Of a DNA stretch of 37,124 nucleotides, positions 32,290 through 37,124 are shown in pieces. A model generated the notes under the pieces. It searched no databases, was not told the origin of the DNA, and saw nothing but the letters and a program-made list of their open reading frames with translations. A program made the translations under genes and the position numbers. The stretch comes from Chloroflexota bacterium (GTDB lineage: Bacteria > Chloroflexota > Anaerolineae > Promineifilales > Promineifilaceae): positions 1 through 37,124 of the forward strand of contig JAKQCM010000093.1 of assembly GCA_029559155.1 (NCBI GenBank). The letters run 5' to 3'. Each line of letters begins with the position of its first letter. Within the stretch, counting starts at the first letter, position 1.

Positions 32290-33417
32290 TTAAGGTTGAG
32301 CGACGCCGCCGCGAGCGTTGCCCGGATCAACCAGGTCCTTAAACTCAGCCAGCGGGGTATCATGGCGAATACGCAAACGTGACCATTCAAACCGGTCGTC
32401 GAACCCGTGCCATTTACCGCCCTGGGTAGTCACCGCGCCCCAATATCCCAGTTCCTCTAACATGGCCATTGTTGTCGCATCATAACGGCCGGATGGGTAA
32501 CAAAAATATCGCGGCGTATACCCAAGGTGGGCGGCGAGGGTTTCCTGGGACCCCAATATCTGCCAGATGAGAAAATCGCGGTTTTGGCCGGTGAGATCGG
32601 GGTGGTTTTTGGAATGGGACTCGATGCGCATCCCGGCAGCGGCCATTTCTTCGATATTATCCCAACTGAGATAGCCAGCCTGTCCCTGATCGACATAGTC
32701 GGTGATGATAAAAAAGGTGCCTGTGAAGCCATATTCCTGCAAAACAGGGAAGGCGTTTTGGTAATTATCCAGGTAGCCATCATCAAAAGTGAGGATGACG
32801 GGTTTATCGGGCAGGGTAGATTTGTTGACGATGGCCAGGGATAGGTCGTAAAAGTCGATGGGCGTAAAGCCGTTTTCAGCCAGATAGGCCATTTGCTGGC
32901 GGAACATCTCTGGTTCCGTGGAGAGATCGCGGCGGTAAATGTCGGCGTCGTCTGGCGGGGTGCTGACATAGTGGTACATGAGGATGGGAACCTGGAGCGT
33001 CCAACTGTAGGCGGCCTGGGGCGTGGGCAGCGGCTCCGGCGGGCCGGGGATAAGGCGGGCGGAAGCAAGCGTGGGTTCGGGTGAGGTGGGCGTAGGGGAT
33101 GGGGGTACGGCCGTTGCGCTTGCTGGCGGCGCGGCGATAGTCGGCGTAGGCGGCAGGGTCGCGGCGGCGGCGAGGATCATGGTCGGCGGGGCGGGGAGAA
33201 CGGCCGTTGCAGTTGCCGCCGCAGTGGGTGAAGGTAAGGTAGGGGAAACGGCCGTGTCTGCGACACTAACAGCAGCAGCCACACTGTCGGCAGCGCCGGT
33301 TGGGGCCTGGCAAGCCGCCAACAGCAGCACAACCGCCGGCAGCAAGAAAACCAGAGGCAACATGCGGAAATTTCTACGGACTGCGGCAAAGATTTTAGGA
33401 GTACCAAATATGATCAT
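32290..33417 (-). CDS. Polysaccharide deacetylase (NodB) lipoprotein
   Basis: Signal peptide with lipobox LLLAAC, then a long low-complexity Ala/Thr/Pro linker (about residues 40-130), then a NodB homology domain: motif 1 TFDDGY, motif 2 HSKNHPDL (metal-binding H-x3-H), motif 3 YPSGRYD, later motifs ATTQGG and LRIRHD. It probably removes N- or O-acetyl groups from a glycan at the outer membrane face, perhaps peptidoglycan or an exopolysaccharide. ATG 33417 and ATG 33363 are both possible starts; the second gives the more usual signal-peptide length. It lies 35 bp upstream of the rib gene on the same strand, possibly cotranscribed. Three octamers encode T-A-V steps in the linker. Confidence 0.9.
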   Translation of the reverse strand: MIIFGTPKIFAAVRRNFRMLPLVFLLPAVVLLLAACQAPTGAADSVAAAVSVADTAVSPTLPSPTAAATATAVLPAPPTMILAAAATLPPTPTIAAPPASATAVPPSPTPTSPEPTLASARLIPGPPEPLPTPQAAYSWTLQVPILMYHYVSTPPDDADIYRRDLSTEPEMFRQQMAYLAENGFTPIDFYDLSLAIVNKSTLPDKPVILTFDDGYLDNYQNAFPVLQEYGFTGTFFIITDYVDQGQAGYLSWDNIEEMAAAGMRIESHSKNHPDLTGQNRDFLIWQILGSQETLAAHLGYTPRYFCYPSGRYDATTMAMLEELGYWGAVTTQGGKWHGFDDRFEWSRLRIRHDTPLAEFKDLVDPGNARGGVAQP

Positions 33418-33543
33418 AGCTGCTAACCATAACTGAGTGGCAGATGAGCGTCAAGACGATCCCCTACACCGTCAAGCAAACATTAAGCATTGAAAGGAGA
33501 CCGGCATAGCCCTTTGCCCGGCAACAACTTTCTCTTTCGCTGG

Positions 33544-33572
33544 TAGGCAGGTGTATGCCCTTTTGATATACT
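33544..33572 (+). promoter_or_regulatory. Possible promoter of the ECF sigma gene
   Basis: TAGGCA (33544-33549), 17-nt spacer, TATACT (33567-33572). The -10 box is good, the -35 weak. It lies 36 bp before the TTG start. Confidence 0.4.
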
Positions 33573-33607
33573 GCTGTGGACAACTGGTGTAATTAGGAAG
33601 ACCCAAT

Positions 33608-34201
33608 TTGACTGCAAATCTTGAAGAATCGGAATTGATCGAGCTGGCAAAGCACGACAACGAGGCCTTTGGCGTGTTGTACGAGCGGTATCACGGCCGT
33701 ATCTACAATTATGTCTACTACCGCACAGGCAACGTAGCCGATGCCGAAGATTTAACGGCGCGCATATTTGTCCGGGCAATGCGCCACATCGGCGCTTACG
33801 AAGACAAAGGCCTGCCATTTTCGGCCTGGCTGTATCGCATTGCCCACAATTTGGTCGCCAATTGGCACAGAGATCGCAGCCGCCGGCCATTGATTGCATT
33901 AGACGACATCGCGCAATGGCACGTTGGCGAAGCCGACCCGGAGTTCACCGCCCAATTAAGCGAGGACAAAGAAGCGCTGCTGCAAGCAATCCGCCGTTTA
34001 CCCGCCGAACGGCAAGAGATGCTCATTTTAAAATTTGTCGAACGCCTATCAAACGCCGAAATTGGCATTATCATGGGACGCAGCGAAGGGGCTATTAAAT
34101 CACTTTACCACCGCACCCTGCTTTCCTTGCGGGACGAGTTTAAAGATCAACATCCTCAGCCGGCCAAACGGCGCTCTTTGTTTGCCCGCGCACGGCAATA
34201 A
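33608..34201 (+). CDS. ECF-type RNA polymerase sigma factor
   Basis: Directs RNA polymerase to a private set of promoters. Sigma region 2 is visible (AFGVLYERYHGRIYNYVYYR, then DAEDLTARIFVRAM, residues about 20-65), as is FSAWLYRIAHNLVANWHR (2.3-2.4). Region 4 has LPAERQEMLILKF and a helix-turn-helix with SNAEIGIIMGRSEGAIKSLYHR (about 135-180). The start is TTG 33608, supported by AGGAAG 7 nt upstream; no better start is in frame. Length 197 aa. I see no zinc-binding or membrane anti-sigma factor immediately downstream; the membrane protein at 34475 lacks such a motif but is a possible partner. One octamer (33693) lies inside. Confidence 0.92.
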   Translation: MTANLEESELIELAKHDNEAFGVLYERYHGRIYNYVYYRTGNVADAEDLTARIFVRAMRHIGAYEDKGLPFSAWLYRIAHNLVANWHRDRSRRPLIALDDIAQWHVGEADPEFTAQLSEDKEALLQAIRRLPAERQEMLILKFVERLSNAEIGIIMGRSEGAIKSLYHRTLLSLRDEFKDQHPQPAKRRSLFARARQ

Positions 34202-34337
34202 AGACTCCATTCGGCGTGCCAACCGAGCGCCAGCCAGCGCAAGAAAGATTATTATTTGCATTGTGCCCTGTTTTGGTTGTAAAATTTTGCAATTATTCAG
34301 AAAAATCTTAATTAAATATAAAATTAGGTATGGTTGA

Positions 34338-34366
34338 TTGCTGCTGATAGGGGATTATGCTAGAAT
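34338..34366 (+). promoter_or_regulatory. Possible promoter of the membrane protein / cox region
   Basis: TTGCTG (34338-34343), 17-nt spacer, TAGAAT (34361-34366). Good -10, weak -35. It is the only promoter-like signal in the 34202-34393 gap, which is otherwise AT-rich and gene-free. Confidence 0.4.
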
Positions 34367-34474
34367 GCTGCCGCCTTTGTAAGGGTTGCCATCATGGGCA
34401 TGGCAGCAAACGATAGCAATAACTCGGTGTGGGGACGCACGCCACCATTAGTAAGCACAACAGGAGAGAATCTG

Positions 34475-35239
34475 TTGAATAAAACGGAATCGCTGAGGAA
34501 CTGGCTTGTTATTCTGGCACTCCTGATCGTTACTGGTATTGCAACGGCCGTGTGGCCTTTATTAGATCTGGGCATATCCATTGGTTTTGGGCCTACCCGC
34601 CCACCCGTAGAACAACCAACGGTTTCCTTCCCCGTGCCGGCATTTCTAACCGCCCAGCTAGGGACAGAAATTGTGCTAAACAGCACGCAGCTATTCCTGG
34701 TTTTTATCGGGATGCTGGTTTTTGCCCTGGTCAGCATTGTTGTGGTTGGTTTTATTCTTTCCTTTTTGGTGCGTCAACTAGAAAAATCGGCAACGGCCGT
34801 GGCCAACAGCGATACCTACCAAAACCACGTCGCGGCGCTCGATAAAAGAGAACAAGAAAAAATCAAAGCTGTTCGCGAAAGCCACGCCGCTCCCCATACA
34901 CCCAAAGAATACATTTATCATCTTGACCCGATCAGTCTTTCTCTGATCGTTTTGTTCTTCGTCGCCCTACTCGGTACTCTCATCTACTCCGAACTCGCCC
35001 CAACAGGCCAATTTGTGCTGTTTGGGCAAACCTTCAACTCAAGCCTACCAATTCTCATCATTCTTTTTGCCATCACCATCCCCCTTCTGGTCTGGCGCGC
35101 ACGCCGTGAACATCTCTTAGCCATTCCGGCAAAAGATTCTGCCGCCATTCCCTGGGACTTCATCGCCGTCCTGGTGACTGGCCTACTGATAGTCGGAGTT
35201 GGTCTTGGCTTTATGCTCTTCATCAACAACGTCGGTTAG
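34475..35239 (+). CDS. Membrane protein of unknown function upstream of cytochrome oxidase
   Basis: Not a family I recognise. Five hydrophobic stretches are visible: near residues 9-27, 66-92, 150-168, 180-198 and 225-248. A charged, coiled-coil-like stretch (VRQLEKSATAVANSDTY and on, about residues 95-130) lies between the second and third. AGGAGAG (34462-34468) is 6 nt before TTG 34475, which I take as start; ATG 34394, preceded by AAGGG, is in frame and would add 27 residues. Position just ahead of coxB suggests a role in oxidase assembly or quinol/cytochrome transfer, but only by neighbourhood. No CxxCH or copper motif is present. Two octamers are inside. Confidence 0.6.
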   Translation: MNKTESLRNWLVILALLIVTGIATAVWPLLDLGISIGFGPTRPPVEQPTVSFPVPAFLTAQLGTEIVLNSTQLFLVFIGMLVFALVSIVVVGFILSFLVRQLEKSATAVANSDTYQNHVAALDKREQEKIKAVRESHAAPHTPKEYIYHLDPISLSLIVLFFVALLGTLIYSELAPTGQFVLFGQTFNSSLPILIILFAITIPLLVWRARREHLLAIPAKDSAAIPWDFIAVLVTGLLIVGVGLGFMLFINNVG

Positions 35240-35405
35240 CTCCTTTTTCTATCCTAACAGCTCAAACCGACTCGACTGTTTTTCATAATTCAACAGACAA
35301 AAAACGGTTTCTCACAACCATTATTGTCGCATGTATCAAGAGTAAATTAGCTGAATGGGCGACCTATTTTGTTTGCCTGTTCACCAATAACGCAGGAAAA
35401 GACAT

Positions 35406-36473
35406 ATGGGTAAAGCAAAACATTACATCGCTGTAACGGTTCTAATCATCGCAACCACACTTGTCCTCCGGTTCTTTGTCTTAGGGCCGCTGTACAGACT
35501 GCCGATGGCGGCCAGCAAAGAAGCCGGGCCAATCGACGTCATGTTCGACGCGCATTTCTGGCTCATTTCTTTCCTGTTCGCCCTGATCATGGTATTCATG
35601 CTCTACGCGGCAGTTGTCTTTCGTCGCAAACCCGGTGACGACGAGATGGGGCCGTATGTACACGGCAATACCGGCCTGGAGATTGCCTGGACCATCCTCC
35701 CCACCGTCATTGTCATCGGCTTTGGCGTTTGGGGCGCGGTCACGCTGAACGAATTAACCACGCCCAATCCCCAAGAGATGACCATTCGCGTCTGGGGCCA
35801 GCAGTGGGCCTGGCTGTTCGAATACCCGGAACAAGGAGACGTCACCACACCAGACCTGGTCCTGCCGTTAAACCAACCGATTGTTTTGGAAATGGAATCT
35901 CGTGACGTCCTGCACTCCTTCTGGATTCCTGAGTTTCGCGTTAAGCAAGATTTGCTGCCTGGCCGGAAAACATACCTGCGCTTTACCCCCACTGAGCCGG
36001 GCGATTATGAAGTGCGCTGCGCCGAAATCTGCGGCCTGCAACATGCCGTTATGATTGCCCAGGTACACGTTCTGGATGAAGCAGGCTTTGCCGCCTGGGC
36101 GGATGAACGCATGGCTGCGCCAGCTTATGCCGACATGACCCCGGTTGAACGCGGGCAGGTCTGGTATACCGAATTCGGCTGCAATGCCTGCCACAGCGTG
36201 GATGGCACTGCGCTGGCCGGCCCCACATGGCAAGGAATGTACAATCATGAAGCCCAACTGGCCGATGGCACAACTGCTACCGTTGATGATGCGTACATTC
36301 GAGAATCCATCATCAACCCCAACCTGAAAATTGTGGCCGGCTTTGCGGCCAACATCATGCCGCAAGATTTTGAAACACGGATGGCGGAAAAGGAAACGGC
36401 CGTGCTCGCCAGTGAAGGCGTACAACTCGACATCATCGCCGACATCATCGCCTACATACAAACCATCGAATAA
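35406..36473 (+). CDS. coxB: Cytochrome c oxidase subunit II fused to cytochrome c
   Basis: Electron-entry subunit of an aa3-type oxidase. Membrane helices lie at about 8-27, 50-72 and 93-114. The cupredoxin domain has aromatic WGQQWAWLFEY and the CuA ligands H170, C205, E207, C209, H213 and M216 (in CAEICGLQHAVM). A cytochrome c domain follows with C259-x2-C262-H263 and likely axial Met M318 in NIMPQDF. The caa3-type layout lets the subunit take electrons directly. 355 aa. AGGAAAAG precedes ATG 35406. Subunit I begins 34 bp downstream, same operon. Indicates aerobic respiration. One octamer, near the C-terminal end. Confidence 0.95.
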   Translation: MGKAKHYIAVTVLIIATTLVLRFFVLGPLYRLPMAASKEAGPIDVMFDAHFWLISFLFALIMVFMLYAAVVFRRKPGDDEMGPYVHGNTGLEIAWTILPTVIVIGFGVWGAVTLNELTTPNPQEMTIRVWGQQWAWLFEYPEQGDVTTPDLVLPLNQPIVLEMESRDVLHSFWIPEFRVKQDLLPGRKTYLRFTPTEPGDYEVRCAEICGLQHAVMIAQVHVLDEAGFAAWADERMAAPAYADMTPVERGQVWYTEFGCNACHSVDGTALAGPTWQGMYNHEAQLADGTTATVDDAYIRESIINPNLKIVAGFAANIMPQDFETRMAEKETAVLASEGVQLDIIADIIAYIQTIE

Positions 36474-36506
36474 TCAGGGCCACTCTGCCGGTTCTGGAGG
36501 ATGTTT

Positions 36507-37124
36507 ATGAGAACATTAGGAATCATTATCAACTCTGCTTACGTTCGCGGCCTCATTGGTCAGGCGATCTTCACCTTTGCAGGCATCGGCCTCGTCGGTG
36601 GCATCCGCTCCGCCATGGGGCTAGAAACAAACGTTGAACCAGGCGTCGTCCTGGGCGCTATCCTGGGCGTCATCGGCTTTCTCTTATTTGCCGGCGTACT
36701 GACCGACTGGCTCAAATGGATTGCCGGCAAAAAGACGCCCTTACGCCACGGCGTACCCGAAGGCAAACCAGGGTGGTCTCGCTACTTAAACGTAGATGTC
36801 AACCACAAAGTTATCGGCATTCAATACGGCTATACCAGCATCCTGGTGCTGCTTGTTGGCGGTATCTTTGCTCTCGTCTTCCGGTTAGAGCTAGCCCAGC
36901 CAGGCATCCAATTCCTAGATGCCAAAACCTACAACACCCTTTTCAGCGCGCATGGCATCGTCATGATTGCCAGCATCTTATTGGGCGTGGGCGCGATGAC
37001 CAACTATTTGGTTCCCCTGATGATTGGCGCATCCGACATGGCCTTCCCCCGTCTGAACGCCTTCAGCTATTGGGTGGGTATTCCGGCCGTTGTGCTCATT
37101 CTTTCCGGCATGGTTGTCGGCGGT
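36507..37124 (+). CDS. ctaD: Cytochrome c oxidase subunit I, 5' part (truncated by window end)
   Basis: The frame is open to the end of the window, 206 codons. The heme-copper oxidase core starts around residue 91 (NVDVNHKVIGIQYGYTS), followed by AKTYNTLFSAHGIVMI, whose His is the low-spin heme ligand, and GAMTNYLVPLMIGASDMAFPRLNA. Ahead of this is an extension of about 90 residues with two hydrophobic segments (about 15-33 and 48-66), longer than the usual short N-terminus. GGAGG (36496-36500) is 6 nt before ATG 36507; ATG 36501 is in frame but too close to it. Follows coxB as expected for a caa3 operon. Confidence 0.93.
   Translation, partial: MRTLGIIINSAYVRGLIGQAIFTFAGIGLVGGIRSAMGLETNVEPGVVLGAILGVIGFLLFAGVLTDWLKWIAGKKTPLRHGVPEGKPGWSRYLNVDVNHKVIGIQYGYTSILVLLVGGIFALVFRLELAQPGIQFLDAKTYNTLFSAHGIVMIASILLGVGAMTNYLVPLMIGASDMAFPRLNAFSYWVGIPAVVLILSGMVVGG

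Noticed and set aside
33023-33436. Plus-strand frame opposite the deacetylase linker
   Set aside because: Gly/Ala/Val-rich shadow of the low-complexity Ala/Thr/Pro linker; no start signal.

Overview
The window looks like chromosomal DNA of an aerobic, moderately GC-rich (mid-50s % GC by eye) free-living bacterium. The gene content fits a filamentous or Anaerolineae-type member of the Chloroflexota: CpaB-like SAF proteins, a MASE1 hybrid kinase, Thr/Pro-rich lipoproteins, a CoxB fused to cytochrome c, and an MrfA-type helicase. That assignment is inference from family content; no rRNA is present. There are 29 protein-coding genes, four tRNA genes (Cys, Gly, Phe and a selenocysteine tRNA), several clear terminators and promoters, and three families of non-coding repeats. 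No phage, IS element or CRISPR array was found.

Layout. 1-0.6 kb: an AT-rich membrane protein, probably foreign. 0.6-3.3 kb: MrfA/YprA-type helicase with an inserted HNH domain. 3.7-6.1 kb: two tandem CpaB/SAF proteins. 6.2-7.5 kb: NrtR-like Nudix regulator and a DtxR-family regulator. 7.6-9.9 kb: M3 oligopeptidase, the Phe-Gly-Cys tRNA operon and selC. 10-15.5 kb: housekeeping and catabolic genes (PhzF-like, GH13 amylase, DUF1499, a Het-C/phospholipase-like protein, ornithine aminotransferase, SCP2). 15.9-21.7 kb: three consecutive exported or lipid-anchored TIM-barrel glycosidase-like paralogues. 21.7-26.5 kb: CopD-like membrane protein, SHOCT-like membrane protein, RtcA, RNase Z and an FAD oxidoreductase. 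26.5-33.4 kb (minus strand): hybrid histidine kinase, an MDR dehydrogenase coupled to a RibA-RibD_C fusion, and a polysaccharide deacetylase lipoprotein. 33.6-37.1 kb: ECF sigma factor, a membrane protein, then coxB and the start of coxA/ctaD.

The most striking feature is not a gene. The palindromic octamer ACGGCCGT occurs about 80 times in 37 kb on a by-eye count, where about one is expected. It occurs inside almost every gene, in all three reading frames, and is missing from the AT-rich first kilobase. It behaves like a highly iterated palindrome (compare cyanobacterial HIP1, GCGATCGC) but with a different core. A second unusual signal is a set of heptamer tandem repeats followed by their own inverted complement at three gene ends. 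A third is a structured leader with a three-way-junction shape and terminator, downstream of a near-consensus promoter and upstream of the ornithine aminotransferase gene. None of these was tested by search; all are read directly from the sequence.
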